From positions 15,254,501 to 15,318,500 of the forward strand of contig NC_135243.1 of the NCBI RefSeq assembly GCF_947623445.1: 64,000 bases of DNA, given 5' to 3'. The position numbers were made by a program, and so were the translations under genes. The DNA comes from Clavelina lepadiformis (taxonomy: Eukaryota > Chordata > Ascidiacea > Aplousobranchia > Clavelinidae). The notes under the pieces are model-generated. The model saw nothing but the letters and a program-made list of their open reading frames with translations. It was not told where the DNA came from and searched no databases. Position 1 is the first letter of the stretch; each line of letters begins with the position of its first letter. Shown piece after piece: positions 1 to 13,414 of this stretch.

Positions 1-3000
1 AGCCAAAGCCAAGGTCACCATCTTCATCTTGAAGCCCTTGGACTTCAACTCCCACCTTTGACAAGCTTTCCAATAAAAGTACAAAAGGAACGTGTGTTTC
101 ACAAATACTAACAGCTTGAATCAGCTCGTCTTCTCCCATACAGCTGTTTAGTGACTTCTGTTGCCAAGCGTACCTAGTAAAAGAGTAAAATAAGTTTTCA
201 AACACCACAAGCTTGCTAAATGGTATAAAATTGCTGGTGGATACATAAATCCATTAGAGGTAACTACCGGTAGTTATGGGCATACTTTCGTCCTTTATCA
301 GAGTAAATGTACAAAGAAACACAAGAAAAAATCAAATTGTAAACTACATATAAAAGCTTGGTTCAAAAGCAGTTGAATATGAAAAGGTCCATGGTAAAAA
401 TGGATAACAGCCTACATGGTTTCAAGGTTACACAATACATAAGATGCAACAATAATAAGGTACCAGCAACGAAAGATGCGAAATATAAAAAACATGATTT
501 GCTGTAGAAATACAGATGGAAAAAGTGGTAATTTTTGAAAAATCAAGTCAACGATCTGGTAATAATAATTAATCTTCCAAAATAATCTGGTTAAAAGGTC
601 CCCAGAATTACTCAAAGCTGTTTTTCTACAACTGTAATTCTAAAAAGTGGAACTAAAAATGTAGTATAAAACGTTTAAACACAGCTGCTTACAGGCATGC
701 CGGATTTGACTATCAGTTCTGGAAGCTTTGATTGCTGAGGCTACCAAGGGGAATGGCAGGTGGCCGATGACCAGATGTCTATCAATTAGGTCAGCTACAA
801 CGCAAGTAAATCTTCTGAAGAATAAGAAGTCCAGGACCATCAGCATCGACATATATCATTTGCACAATTAAAACTGCATCTAGTAACAAAAACCCTTTTA
901 GGTTCTGGTGTAAAAGCACCTGCATCGACTAGGAGAAATTCATCTCAGAAAATACCATTGCAGGCAGAAGGGAGGTCCTCAAGCCTACAGTCTTCTTTAC
1001 GATGACAAACTGAAAACAACACCTGTGTGACATCAGTGCCAAAAATGGGTATGCAGCACAATGATGCAGCTTTGCATGTAGCTGATTATCTTGGTTATTC
1101 CATGTCCATGGGTAACTTCGTGAAATATCAAGATAGTGGGGCATGGACTACGCACCAGTTTCTTTACTATAAGCTCTTATAAAATTGTTTTTCTTCGTCA
1201 GTAACGATTGTGTTTCATAAGCCTTGTGGTAATGACTGACTGGCTATGGGGGCAAGCTCATCCTGGAACAGCCACCCAGACTGTATTATGATACAGTTAA
1301 AACATTAAAAAGATAAAAATAAAAAGCTTGAACACCACAACAAACTTTCTGGACTTTCCTGACGAAATACTGGCTTGAACCATATATGGTGGTGCCCCCC
1401 AGCTCAAGTTTTTTGTTCAGTAAATAGTGTGATGCATGATGCATGACAGCGTGTTTGCTTATGTGATATCAAACTTCTTCATGACAGCTGTAGCTCTCAT
1501 TGTCTGACACACCTTTAACGCGAGTGAAGAAATTTTTTTGTGCTTTAATATGTGACACAACACTTGTCAATCACGGTCCAGAAAGAATCCAAGATCTATG
1601 ACTCCCGGACGGAATGATTATCACATATAGCCATGTTTAAATGTCAACGCCAAGAAACTTTAAATACACCAAAGTCCAGTCATCCATGTCAATCGATTTA
1701 TTTACTTACGTGCTGTACTCAACAACACACTTGACCAAGGACATAATATCAATACAGGAAAACCATAACTTCAATACCAAAACAGCCGTTTACATTGCTG
1801 TTTGTGTCTCTATCTTGCTCTATAGCTGTCACACATGGGTCCTTAATCACCATCACAGTAAGCTAATTAAACAGCATCACATCACTCGCCTATAGCAAGT
1901 ACTTGTTTGTACTTCAATGTTGGAGCAGGATCCTAGTATGCAGTGATACAGGGCCCCACCAACTGCTTGTCGTCACAATGTTAAGAATGTTTTTAAACTT
2001 CATTGAGATTCAGCTATAAGCACAGAATTATTTGCATATCTCAAGTTATTTATCCTAACTCTGCCCACCTCTATACCTCTTGCTTTCAAGTGTTATGTAG
2101 GATCATTTCACTGCAGAGATTTAACAAGTCTAGATACATGGCACAGCCATGTGAAACAACTTTCTGTATTGATTTAAAGTCATTGTAATCTCTGTCAACT
2201 CTTGCTGCTTCCTGTTTCCAAAAAGGTTTTGAAGAGTCTTAAATCTTTAAGCTAAATATGAGTGATCCAAACTGATCCAGAAATTGTAATTTACTATGCA
2301 GACGAAAGAAAGAAAACAAATGTTTTGACAGTGATTGCGACAAAGTTGCATTGCAGTAAATGGATGAAGTTGGATTTGATGAAGAGGCAATGATAAAGTG
2401 TAAAACCAACCCAGACATTGAGAAAACAGAATAATAACAGTTAACAGCTTTATCATTTTATATGGCAGAATATGGAAAAAAACAAACAAAACCAGGGTGG
2501 TTCAAGACTGTCAGCATGAAGGACCACATTATGTAGAAGGAAAAAATAGCGGGCTGCAAACAGCGGAAACTCTAAGTCTAGTCTAACGTAAGCAAAGGAC
2601 TGAGTTTACAAATCTAATCGGCCAAACGTTTTGCCGCACGACTAACAACACGCTTTTTGATTCTTTCTGCTTATTTGCGACTGCGTCTCACTTTTGCACG
2701 ATTTTAGTATTTTAAAATTATTTGTGGTGGTGTTTGCTATACTGCATCTGGGCAATTCTAATATGATCTTTCATGGCAGATTTGTTGCACTCATTTTCCA
2801 ATCGCGTGCGCTCAATCAGTCTTATGTCGAAAGGGCATGATGTCTTACCAATGTCAGTGATTTGCAAAACATGTGTTGAATCTAGTAGATAGTGGAATAG
2901 CTAAGGTTTTTTAATATAGCTATAGAAACTTTGAGCTTCAACAACAAGTTTATGCTCTGAGAACCGAGGGTATTCATATTTCTATTCATCCTATTGGCAT

Positions 3001-6000
3001 CATTGTTGGCGATTTTCATACCATGCAATGTGTGGAAAGCGGTACCACCATTTGTACTATATCTGCTTCTGAAATTGTTGACCTGGTTTAAGGTCTAATT
3101 TTGGTAGATCATCAAAACCATTGCTGAAATACCATGGATATTTAGCAAACAAATATGTATACAATTCATGATCAGCAGCATGTGCAGCAGCTATCAACCA
3201 AGTAGATATGGATAAGTCTGAGAATGAGCATAGATACAGGCATCATACAAAAGAAAGAAGAATCTCATTCAGTCTAAAGTAGACTCTAGTCACTTTGCGC
3301 AACTCAATTTTCCCAGTACAAATAGTTCACTTCGAACCCTATTTCTTAAGCAGGACTGCATCAGTGATCCCTTGTCTGGATCATCAAAAAACATACGTTT
3401 TAGATTAGATGCATATTTTCAAGTGAATTCGACTCAAAACCATACATTTAACAAATTGCAATTAACTCGTATAATGTAGAATCATGTGCCAATGCCATGG
3501 CTACAAAGGAGAGAACATGATGGTGCACTCATAGTTCGTTTGCAAGTAGAGAGGTACTGACAGGTCCTGCAATGAGAATTTCTGACCTCTCATTCTAATT
3601 TAAGTTATTTTTGGTAGGTCGCAAAAAGCAAAGTTAAACTCTAAATACAATATTTCAGTAAAAGTATAGCAAGCATTTAAATCTGCAAAATTGAACTTCT
3701 TCACAGTTGGTCTTCCAGAAGAAAGATATAAAAGTTTGGCAAAAATATGAGAGAGTAGCTTAATACCTGGCTTTACTTTGGAATTCAGCATAGGTTTTCT
3801 TCAAATACAATGCAGTAGTTGTACCACATTGCTCTGCCAAAATGGAGTAATGACAACTAATACAGGCGAAGCGATCTGAAACCATTTCTACGCCCACTTG
3901 AAATGAAGGAAATTGTGGAATTTTTACAAGAAGCTGGTTTTTATCTACAAAATAGAAAATATACAATTAAACAGCAAACATACAAAGCACATTTCTATTG
4001 GTGTTGACTTTCAAAGGCATTACAAACAGGTATAATCATTGATTAAAATGTAAGGATAATAATCATCCATCAAAGTTATTAAAACATCATGCTTAGAAAT
4101 CATTGGCGCCGTTGCCAATGTGAGTGAGGTTTCACAAAAATAATAGATTTACAGCTTCTTACATACAATTTTACCATTATCATTTGATCACCTTGCAATG
4201 CTATATCATTGGGCTCATCCTTACGCATGAATCTGTCACCTATTATTGCCCTTATAATTTGTATTTAAACTGAGTTTTTTTGGTCATCACTCTTATCATC
4301 TTACACTTTTACAACCTGTCAAACAACCAGCTTTTGAACATCAATGTCAATGCAATATTAAGGCCTTGGTAGTGAACAAACCACAAAAAAACAGTTATTT
4401 CCGTTAGAATTGGAAAATTGGAACTCTTTTTGGCCTGTAAGACATGATACCTCCGCTGCTTGGTCTATGATCCGTTTTTGAGTGTCAACAACTGAAAATT
4501 GATGCCAACGAACCTACCCTATCTGATTCTTCAAAAGGGCTGTTGCTTCTGCTTTCTGTCCAGAAGGCTGTATTTTTTCTGTATGGCTGCCTGGCTGCTG
4601 TCATCCAGTTATATGGCTTAGGTTGCCGCTTTGCTTAAGATTTTTCGTAACCCATTGCATCACCACTAAACTTAATGTATCATTTATCAATTTTGTACCT
4701 GGCCTGGAATTCTGGCATCCATTTCAATATGACCTGGATACCCGAAAGCACAAAAATTTTAAATACCAATTTGTTTTATGCAAAATACCAACTGTTAACC
4801 AAATGAGTTTTAGTTTTCAACAGCTTTTTGGTTTGAAGTTATCAGAATGGTGGTGGCTGGGCTCTATCAAAGTGGGATTTTGCCCGGAACCCAGGTAATT
4901 GTTGTGTCAGGTTATTCCTCATGCATTGCATTTCATGTAACGCCTGTACTACTGACAACGGCGCCTATGGATTACTACTACATTACTTACTAGACATCTT
5001 ACGACACTTACTAGATTCACCAGGAGGAAATATAGTTGTGCATGAAATTCGTAGAAGTTGCAATGACTGCTTATAAAGCTGTGAGATTAAACAGTCTCTC
5101 AAAACAGCAGTCCACTTAATCAGCAAAATCGGAGTGACATTAATTTCATTCTCCATCTATTCAAATATAAAATTGAAACTATAATTAAATTAGAAAAATA
5201 CAGTAAATGCTAGGCTAAAGTAATTGCAACATGAAAAACAAGAATCTCATATTTTGTTCAACAGAAGTGATGATTTATGCATAGATAACTGTAACTATCC
5301 AACATCCTATACTCCCACTGTGTAACACGGAATTTTCATAAATTTATTTATATTTTATGTTCTAATCTGAGCAATAGTTTTTGAAATTAGAATGAGTGCA
5401 ATACCTCATTCAGAAAAAGTGACTACACTGTGCGAACGGATTCATACACATCTAAAAACACATCCCCTTATTGTGCACAATTGATCACACCAATTAGGCT
5501 CATCACTACCTCTGTTGCCACAAGGTAGAATAGCAGGGTGGTAGGATTAAATTTATGGTCAAGTGTAGAACCATGTGTTGTATTAGCTACTTTGCATACT
5601 AGACCTATTCTATTTTATTTTTGATGTCAGGCTGTTCTGCACTAGACCCAACAATTGAGTGAAATAGTGTTTTAAATTGTGGGTAAAGTTACTTTTTGGG
5701 GGGATTTTAAATCTGTGCATTACTTTGTTTTGGGACTACCTAAAGGTTTGCATTCATGAACATTATTAAAAATCTGAAATTGAAATAGGCCTAGTAAAAA
5801 CTGTATGTAATTTCCGATGATTAGGCTTATACTACCTACAGCAAAGGCCATACAATGCACATTCAGAAAACACTTGTTTAATTATAAACGCCTCATATAA
5901 TTATTCAATTATCCAATACTGAAAAAACATAAAAGAGACCATTCAACACACCCACTAAATTTGCCAAAATGTTTTTTTAAAATGGTTTTGCAAATAATTT

Positions 6001-9000
6001 CTAACGGAAAAGGATAGAGAAATTTCCTTACATTCATCTTGTTTTAGATATAGGGTTGAAAACGACTTAAGATCCCCTTTAAGGTTTGTTAAGTTTGATT
6101 CTTTTGGTTTCGAAATCTTCTCAACTATTGTAGTTGAAAGTTTTTGTTAGTGATGTATTGTATAGGTCAAAGAAGCTCTTGAATCTGAGTATGTTCAACT
6201 TGAAGAACATGAGCTTGACACAAGCAGGTCCATTAGAATCTGTTTAGTCTGAAACACAGGTAGATGAGTTTGGAAAAATTATTGCTTTTGGTGCTAAAGT
6301 AGCTTTTTCAAGCAGTGATGAATGAAGTGCGAGTGCTGTAGACAAAAAGGTGACATCTACTGCAACGAGACAAATGTTGATGATTCGACAGATTTAATGA
6401 AGTGGTGGGAGTCGCAGAAAATGAAAAATCCTGTGCCATATATAATAGCAAGTAGTGTGGTGGCAAACACTATGCTTTGGACTTTTCCTTTAAATTCCGA
6501 TTTTCTTTAATTTACATTCCTTTGTTGATTACTTTTCTATATGTACCCTTACATTTTCAGCTTTGTTCAGTACCTTACTTTACGTTGCATTTATCAGTTT
6601 GCAAATAAAGTTTTATCAGTTTTTATTCCTCAGCGAACATGCTTCTTTAAGAAGTAAGTTTTGCTTCCTGCAAAGTGCACGCAACCTTACTAGGAGTTTG
6701 ATGAAGCTCCATTTTGTTTGGCCACAGGCCACACCAAAGGCCACAACATTTTACTGCCAGTTTCGCACTTTTCTAAAGTGTGCTAAAGAAAAAGGAGGTG
6801 ATTTCTATTTAAAAAGTCAGCAAAGGGCAAACAAAAATAAAAAGGTTGAGAACCCCTTCCCCAAAGACTCCAGCAAATACCCAAGTTCTACTGGTATTTA
6901 TAAACCAAGTCAGGAAAACATCTTTTTACTCAATAAGTGCAACAGTCCAGAAATTTAATATTGTGAGCTAAACTATACCTTTTCCAGAATTTTGTCATCT
7001 ACACCTTCAACTAAGGGAATAACCACACCAGTTTGAGGATCTACAGTAATCCTGAGACAATGTGATAGTTTTGATGTCTCCAGTAATGGTACAAACAAAA
7101 TACAGTGTCTTCCAATTGCTTCAACTGAGAAATGGGCAAGATCTTTTCTGCAAAGTAATAGTGTAAATATTATAAACCTAAAAAAACTGTGCAAAATACA
7201 ACCCTGGAAATTAAGTTATAAAAGTTCATTATATGTTAGTCCTAATGTTTATCAATTATATTTTTATGTTGAGGGTAATGTGGGCTATGCATTTTTGTTA
7301 ATTAAATAGAAAACACTTTCATTTGTTTACAACGCAAAACAGGGCCATTGCCATTTTAATGTATTAAATAGGACCTAAGCCAGTCCCAAAATGAGGAGGG
7401 TAAATGATGGAATGAATGTAATGATGAAAAATAAATTCGTTTGTTTCATACAATAGTGTTCTCTGTGAATCTTATAAAGCATTTTTAAAACATTCTAACT
7501 GCAAATAATATTTCACACAAAAAGTACTAACGGCAATGACTGGGACTAAACAGTCCCACATTTTCAAAAACCTCTCATATTACAGCTAGCATACTTCCCC
7601 AAATTATGTTTGGTTTAGGTGTTTTTTGGGAACATATGTTTAAAAAAATCAACATTTCAAAATTTTAATCAATAAAAATTCAGGTTCGAAGGGGTTAAGC
7701 ATGAAAACCCACTTACACACCAGTATGTTTTGGGTATTTGAACGACTACAAAAATAGCTCTTTCGGACATTTTTTGTATTTGGGTAAATGCCAAAGATTC
7801 ACCCAAAGATTAACATATGGCATGCGTTTAAAAACGTAACTTTCTGATGTCATGACATGGCATCACATCACTATAGCTTTATTTCGTTTGAATACGAAAT
7901 GTTTTTTGTTTTTATTTCACAGTTGGAGGGAGGAATGTCTTGTCATTTTATTTAAAATACATTATTCGGGATCTTCCCAAGATATGCCTACCTATTTGTT
8001 CTTATTCTGTTGTGTTCGAAGCATTATTCCTACTATTCTGGCTATAAATAACCCAATAAAAAATCAGTGGTGAAACCATGTGCATCCCTTCTTACTGAAG
8101 TATCCCTTTGGTTGTTGTCCCTAGGGTGCACCATACACCGCAGTTGAAAAGCATTGATCTAAAGGTAACCCATCCAACCCGCTTTTAATGATGGGCAATT
8201 AAAAGGAACAGATGACCAGTGCAAAAATGCTGTTCTGTTCTGTTTTGTTGAGTTTAGTTTCTAAATAGACAATTAAAAGTTGAAAAATTTGCTCCAAATG
8301 AATGACTTATTAGATAAAGTCAAACATTTTTTTCCATACGTAGTTAAAGAGTTTTGAACTGATGCGTGTAATGAACTCAGTGAAGAAATCAAACAAACAA
8401 TGATTCCTTTTTAAACTTTCTGTACAATGAGTTGTTGAGAAATTGTTCTTAGATCCGTTTCCGCAAATTTTGATAGCACCTTTAATGAAGACCACCTTTG
8501 GCCAATCACACTTTTGTTTGGAATAAATATCCTTTAAAATGATATGTAGGCTATAGCCTATACTCATTGCAACAAAACAAATCAATAAATTGCATTAAAT
8601 ATAAAATAGGAATCCATTCATGCTAAAGGTAGCAATTTATTTAAACATATCGATAATTCAAGTAATTGTTTAGCGAAACGAGTGCAGAATCAACAATGGT
8701 ACAGTCCATCATAATGTAACAAGATATACTTACTTGAAATGTTTACGCAGCATTTTTTTAATACCAGTGAGTATACTGAAAGATCGCACACAAGCTGATT
8801 TTTGAATAAGCTTTTCCAAGCATAAGTGCTTAACATGGGAACAAGAAGAGGATAAATTTGCATCGTCCAAAGTCAAATTTGGTGTGTGAAGAACCTGCAA
8901 AGATTGAAAACAATATCGTTAATATGTTGTTATTCGTGTATGTCGCTAGTAACAGTGAGGGTAAGGACAAAAAGTAGTTGACCTTAAACCAAACATGAGT

Positions 9001-11832
9001 TGTCTATTAATAATATTAATATTTACATTACATACAGCATTTAGCAGTCAAAATTCAAACCTGCAGTGGCCTGGACGGGTCACTCAGTGAAAGACAGATG
9101 GTGATTAACATGGGTGACTTTCTCACTACGTATGGATTAATTCTCCAGTAGGAAATGGTCATCCTCTGACCAGGAAGGTATTCATCAATATGAATGAATT
9201 TACCCCAGCTCATATTCAGAAGTCTGGTTGCTTGGGCTTGTAATACTTCAAGTTGCAGTGACAAGCAAAATGTATGAAGAACATTGTAGAGATCGCAAAG
9301 TGGTTCTACACATGCTAGCAGTCTTGATTGTACAAGTTCATGAACATAATTAATTTGTGAATTGTGAACTAATGGTTTCCCACCACCAATGTCTAAATCC
9401 TCAACTAAAATTTCAAGTTTTAAGAGACGCCATGGAACCTCATGTCCATCACCCATGAGAGTGAGATAAGTTTTAAACTCATTTGGCACCAACAGAGTTA
9501 CAATGCCATCCTCCACCGTCAGTTGCATAATTTGTGGAGGAATAACCTCAACTGCCAAGCGATACAAAATAATCTGTTCAATCCTTTTCAAAGTTGCTTT
9601 TTTTTCTTTTGGTTGAATGGGATCTGGAGATATTATTCGATCACGAATGCAGCTTGGAAGACGAGGAAATGATCCAGTAGTAAGAACATCAACTGCAGAA
9701 GGTATGGAAAAATTTGGAAGACGAGCTTGCACAACAACTTGATTGGCCAGCGCATGAAGTTTGTCAGCGGTTTCAACAAACAAGACAGCCTGCAAAAAAG
9801 TGGTATTTATAAACTGAAATTAAATCTACTTTTTGAATTGTTAAATTAAAACAGGCATAACCAGTAACCAGTAATTTTAGCTGAAGCTATCTTGTGGTTA
9901 CAAAAGTCAACAAACAATAGTATTACTAGAATAAACTAATAAACTTCATGCAAAATAAACCTCATGCAGTATTGATTTGGAATGGAAATTTGATTTATTT
10001 TAAAAACGCATAACAGTTGCTTGCTGCGGGATGTAAATGCATCACAATCAACTCATTACTGGACCAATTACCCGCTACGAAACGTTACAATATTCCTGAT
10101 TCATCCAACCAGTTCTGGGGTTCCCTTTTTCAATGCAAACAACTAAGGTTTACTAGTTTATGGCTGATGGAATCAAACTCGAGCTCTTAATAAGATGCGA
10201 TAATGATATCGTTTGCTATCAATGACATATTATCTTGGTGCAAGATGTTGCTGCTAAAAGCACTGCAATTTGCGATTTGCATGTAGCGAATAAAATGCGT
10301 AATTTGTTTTGTAGCGCTTTGCATAACAAAAGTCTGCGGCAGACCAATACTTGACGCCTATGGTCAAAGTTATACCCAGGGTTGCCATACCGTCCTTATT
10401 TTAAAGGACCGTGTCTTAAAAAATATTTTTGTCCTGTTTTCCTTATTTTCGCCTTATTGTTAGGGCAGAGGTTTGTATTTTGGGCGTTTTGACACCTTTA
10501 GTATACCATTTTGTACGAAAGAAATACCAACATTAAGAACATGCAGATAGTGTCTAATTTTTTTTTTCTTTTTTAGGAACATTGGTCACTTTCTCCTGTT
10601 GTGCACTGTTTAAGGTGGTATTCGTCTTTCGTTTCCTAGTCGTGCTTATTTTTGAGTTGAGACCGATGGCAACCCTGGTTGTACCCCACATTTGACTCAT
10701 TAAACCCAAATGGCACGAAGAAGAGCACCTTCTCCAAAATATTGAAAAAGGGTCAACTAAGTTTGCTGGCCATATAGGTCAAAACCACTTGGCCATTTAA
10801 AACTATGTTCTCTTTTGTCTTCCGAATGTTGGGTAAAAAGCTCTACCACAGGTAGAGAGTTAGTCTTTGTGCAAGTTCCAACAAGAACACACATATTTTA
10901 TATTTGTATTTTTGATTCGCCTAAATTTGGAACTGTTCACCAGGACATGTGTTGTTAATGCCTTGTTCATGGTCATTACAACAGCAACAAATTCTTCCAG
11001 ACTCCATGGTTACATTTCGGAGGCCAGCACATCACCACCGGGAATGCATTTTCCCAGGTGTGCTTGGACCAAGCTCAATCTCCTTCGAACTGGCGTTGGC
11101 CTCTTCCGCTCAACTATGTACAAATGGGGTATGGCTCCATCTGCGGCCTGTGAGTGTGGTGCAAAAGAGCAGACTGCAGACCACGTCATAACATCTTGTC
11201 CCACATACTGCCATCCTTGTGGGAACCGTGGTCTGACAACAATGGATGAAAACCTGGTCAGCTGGCTAACAAACACCTGCCCTACAATATGAGGATTTTT
11301 TTCCCTCTCTCAAGAAAAAAAAAGAACCATCTACTCCACACGAAGAAGAAGATTACAACAGCAACGTCACTGGGTATTGAACACCAGCATTATTGCGAGA
11401 CCAGTGATCCAACATCTTTGCTACTAAGTGGACGAGACATGAAAAGAATTATACAGCATACATACATTATTAAGTTAAGAAATTTACTATTGATAAAGTT
11501 AAATATACCTGCTGATCCAAAAAATATGAGATGTCACTACATTTGGATACTTTTCCTACAGAGCTAGCCCACTTCACAAGGCATAAAAGTCGCAGAAAAA
11601 GTCGGTGAGTAGAAGCAGAAAATTGAGAAACTGCAATTTTCCTCTCCACATCTGTCTTACTTGGTAACAAATCAGCCATAACAGTAATGTCATGGTATGT
11701 TTTGTGCACTACATAATCAGTTAAGGTTGAAAGAGATACTGATCCAGTTAATGGTAATCCAGAGAGAGGCTTCATCATTGAACTGTTGGGTAATGTAACA
11801 AAGTTTACGTCATTGGATGAAGTATTTTGCAT
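1..11832 (-). CDS. MED14: Mediator complex subunit 14 (5' seven exons, 3' end outside window)
   Basis: Scaffold subunit of the Mediator complex, which links transcription factors to RNA polymerase II in the nucleus. Exons read on the minus strand: 11832-11509, 9789-9061, 8894-8734, 7147-6979, 5156-5012, 3944-3767 and 173-1 (cut by the window edge). Every border has GT/AG and all phases close (0, 0, 2, 0, 1, 2). Recognisable MED14 blocks are LSTLTDYVVHKTYHDITVMA and KTDVERKIAVSQF in exon 1, DVLTTGSFPRLPSCIRDRII and VPWRLLKLEILVEDLD in exon 2, and DLYNVLHTFCLSLQLEVL further on in exon 2. The start ATG at 11830-11832 opens a short poorly conserved leader before the conserved N-terminus. Joining exon 6 directly to exon 7 is phase-compatible (AG|G) but gives a shorter linker than in vertebrates, so one more small exon between 174 and 3766 is possible. 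Identity is secure; the exon 5-7 borders are slightly less so. Confidence 0.93.
174..3766. other. Large MED14 intron, mostly non-coding
   Basis: No convincing coding exon is seen here apart from the MED14 borders. A hAT-like end (CAGGGTGGTTCAAG) starts at about 2493. Open frames at 640-852 and 929-1144 on the minus strand show no family I recognise and sit in interrupted sequence. A missed small MED14 exon cannot be excluded. Confidence 0.5.
2493..2800. mobile_element. hAT-like MITE fragment
   Basis: Begins CAGGGTGGTTCAAG and, about 55 bp in, carries GCGGGCTGCAAACAGCGGAA. The following ~150 bp resembles the inner part of the element at about 19940-20436 (shared GCAAACAG..GAAACTC and ACTAA..ACG..CTTTGAT blocks). 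The right end is not found, so the boundary is approximate. Confidence 0.4.
10377..10677. mobile_element. hAT MITE, family B (CAGGGTTGCCAT ends)
   Basis: Terminal inverted repeats CAGGGTTGCCATACCG / CGATGGCAACCCTG bound 301 bp in MED14 intron 1. The flanks are an 8-bp target duplication with one mismatch, GTTATACC (10369-10376) and GTTGTACC (10678-10685). A second copy in the opposite orientation lies at 63297-63650 and shares the inner sequence around AACATTGGT. Eight-bp duplications with CAG..CTG ends are the hAT superfamily signature. No transposase is encoded. Confidence 0.88.
10930..11430 (+). repeat. SINE-like repeat copy split by a LINE insertion
   Basis: The segments 10930-10988 and 11352-11430 together resemble 20880-21050: both contain GTTAATG(C/T)CTTG, a stretch ending ATTACAACA, then ACTGGGTATTGAA and a CCAGTGA-like tail. 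The two halves here are separated by the LINE at 10989-11351. The class (SINE) is inferred from size and dispersion; no tRNA-like head was identified. Confidence 0.45.
10989..11351 (+). mobile_element. 5'-truncated non-LTR retrotransposon (LINE), 3' end of the reverse transcriptase ORF
   Basis: The open frame running to the stop at 11290-11292 encodes the C-terminal tail typical of LINE reverse transcriptases: LNLLRTGVGLFRSTMYKWG followed by CECGAKEQTADHVITSC, a Cys/His motif. About 100 codons are unbroken. The insert is flanked by a perfect 14-bp target-site duplication ATTACAACAGCAAC (10975-10988 and 11352-11365) and ends in a GAAGAAGAAG simple tail, as expected for target-primed reverse transcription. 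It lies in MED14 intron 1, inside an older SINE-like repeat. The upstream reading frame before 10989 is fortuitous. Exact clade not assigned. Confidence 0.85.
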
Positions 11833-12468
11833 TCTGTCTGTACTAGTCCAGAGTCACTGGTATGCAAGCTTTTCAGGCATTTGATGTTAAACACATAATT
11901 AACATGCTTTTAAGTAAAAAAAACAAAACTTATGATTTTTTTCAACCTAAAAAATCCAGCATTGCCATTCCAACAGAGAATGGACAGGTAATAAAGGGTT
12001 AGTACGATCAAATCCCTAGGAATAAATGTATGGTCAAATATCCTAAATCGGCGCATTTTTTTGGAAACTTTCCAATGACAAAATGACAAGTAGCCTACGA
12101 TGCGCAAAAATGCTGAGATGCAATAGTAGTTGGCACCTACAGACTAACAGACTTAGGTGCGCTATTACACAGCAAAGTAACCTACACAGTTTGACTTATT
12201 CAATCTTTAAATCAATTAAAAATTGAGTTCACAAAAGTTCTGTGTAAGTCATTAAGTGCAAAATAATGCAACTAAGTACGGCACTGAAGCTCATGAGACA
12301 TGAATTGAGTGCTATAAGGTTATGCCAAACTCTGCGGTTTAGTGCAATCAGCCGTTGTCATAGATATCTTATAATTTATACGGCTGTTGTGCACTGCGAC
12401 TCCAAAACGGAGAAAAAAATAGTGTTTCCTTTTTTAAGAGAGATCGCTTTTCTCCAGCTGTACAATAG
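11833..12468. other. Sequence upstream of MED14 with a dispersed repeat
   Basis: Likely holds the MED14 5' UTR and promoter, but no core promoter element can be singled out. About 12145-12300 is a diverged copy, in opposite orientation, of 32390-32520: both contain the TTGACTTATTCAATC-type block, the CAATT(A/G)AAAATTGAG region and CATTAAGTGCAAAATA. Confidence 0.4.
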
Positions 12469-13150
12469 ACCCTTTCCGAGTTACCGACTCCATATTTTTG
12501 GGTGTAAAAATTTTTTTGATCGCCTATACTAAACTGTGGAGATTGTCGACCACTTTGATTCTTTTTTTAATTACAAACGATCTGATCATTCGATCGTAAA
12601 GATGTCACTCAGGTGAGATACATAAAAATTCTTTAACGCAATAAAGAAAAAGTTTTGATAAAAGTATGCCTAATTTTTATTTTACAGTTGTTTGAATGAA
12701 ACACTTCATATCAGCAAAGACGCTAGACTACAACATGGGAACGTACTAAAAGGAGCGTTCACATGAAGTTATTCTGAGCAAGTTTCCAGATATCAAACGA
12801 CAGTTGAAGTGTTTATCAAAAAAAAATTCATAAACTTCAATCAATAACTAGAAATAATTTTTGCAAGAAATCATGTAGGCCTAATGGTATTAAAAATACC
12901 ACAAAGGCCACTACAGAGCTAGTAGGATTCAAGCCACCGTAAAATAAGAATGAGGCAACATAAGTTTCAAATTTTTTTTTATCGCGTAAAGGAATTCATG
13001 TACAAATCACCTGAACAAATTCTTTACAATCCAATGTCCAGAACGTGTATCTCGTTTGCAATTTAAAAAAAAATCATGAATCGACATTTTCTATTGTTTA
13101 GTATACGCGATCAAAAAATCTTACCACCCAGACAGTAACTTGGAAAGGGT
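12469..13150. mobile_element. MITE with about 65-bp terminal inverted repeats
   Basis: Left end ACCCTTTCCGAGTTACCGA...TTTGATCGCCTATACTAAAC and right end (reverse complement) ACCCTTTCCAAGTTACTGT...TTTGATCGCGTATACTAAAC are the same sequence with some substitutions. The interior (about 550 bp) contains repeated ATTC(A/T)TG(A/T)A..ATTTG patches and no coding frame. Superfamily undetermined because the target duplication is not clear. Confidence 0.65.
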
Positions 13151-13414
13151 TTTGGATGCTAAAAAATCTCGTGTGTGCTCCTGCCCCGAGCTAAGCAACC
13201 GCTCTTTTCGCTCATGCTTAGGTTGTTCTATAAAGAAAAGAGCGTGTGTGCTCGTTTTCCCGCTTACGCTCCCGTTTTTTTGGCGATTAAAATATTTTCA
13301 CTCCGGCGCATATTCGGATGCCAATCACATTCGTATGTTGCAAATATCAAATTTGCATTGTAAAACGTAAAAAAAAATTATGCCGTCGTTTTTCAGTACC
13401 GCTGTTTTCTATGG

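Noticed and set aside
4400..4620. Minus-strand patch considered as the missing MED14 exon
   Set aside because: The real exon at 5156-5012 fits in phase and sequence; this patch does not match MED14.
6160..6510. Plus-strand stretch ending in a DLMKWW-containing frame, recalling a hAT dimerisation domain
   Set aside because: Only a few residues match and there are many stops; no terminal repeats nearby.
6563..6958. 131-codon open frame on the plus strand inside a MED14 intron
   Set aside because: Composition is not coding-like, no family recognised, and no splice partners are seen; antisense to MED14.
8310..8585. 91-codon open frame on the minus strand inside MED14
   Set aside because: It does not match MED14, lacks splice sites in phase and shows no known domain.
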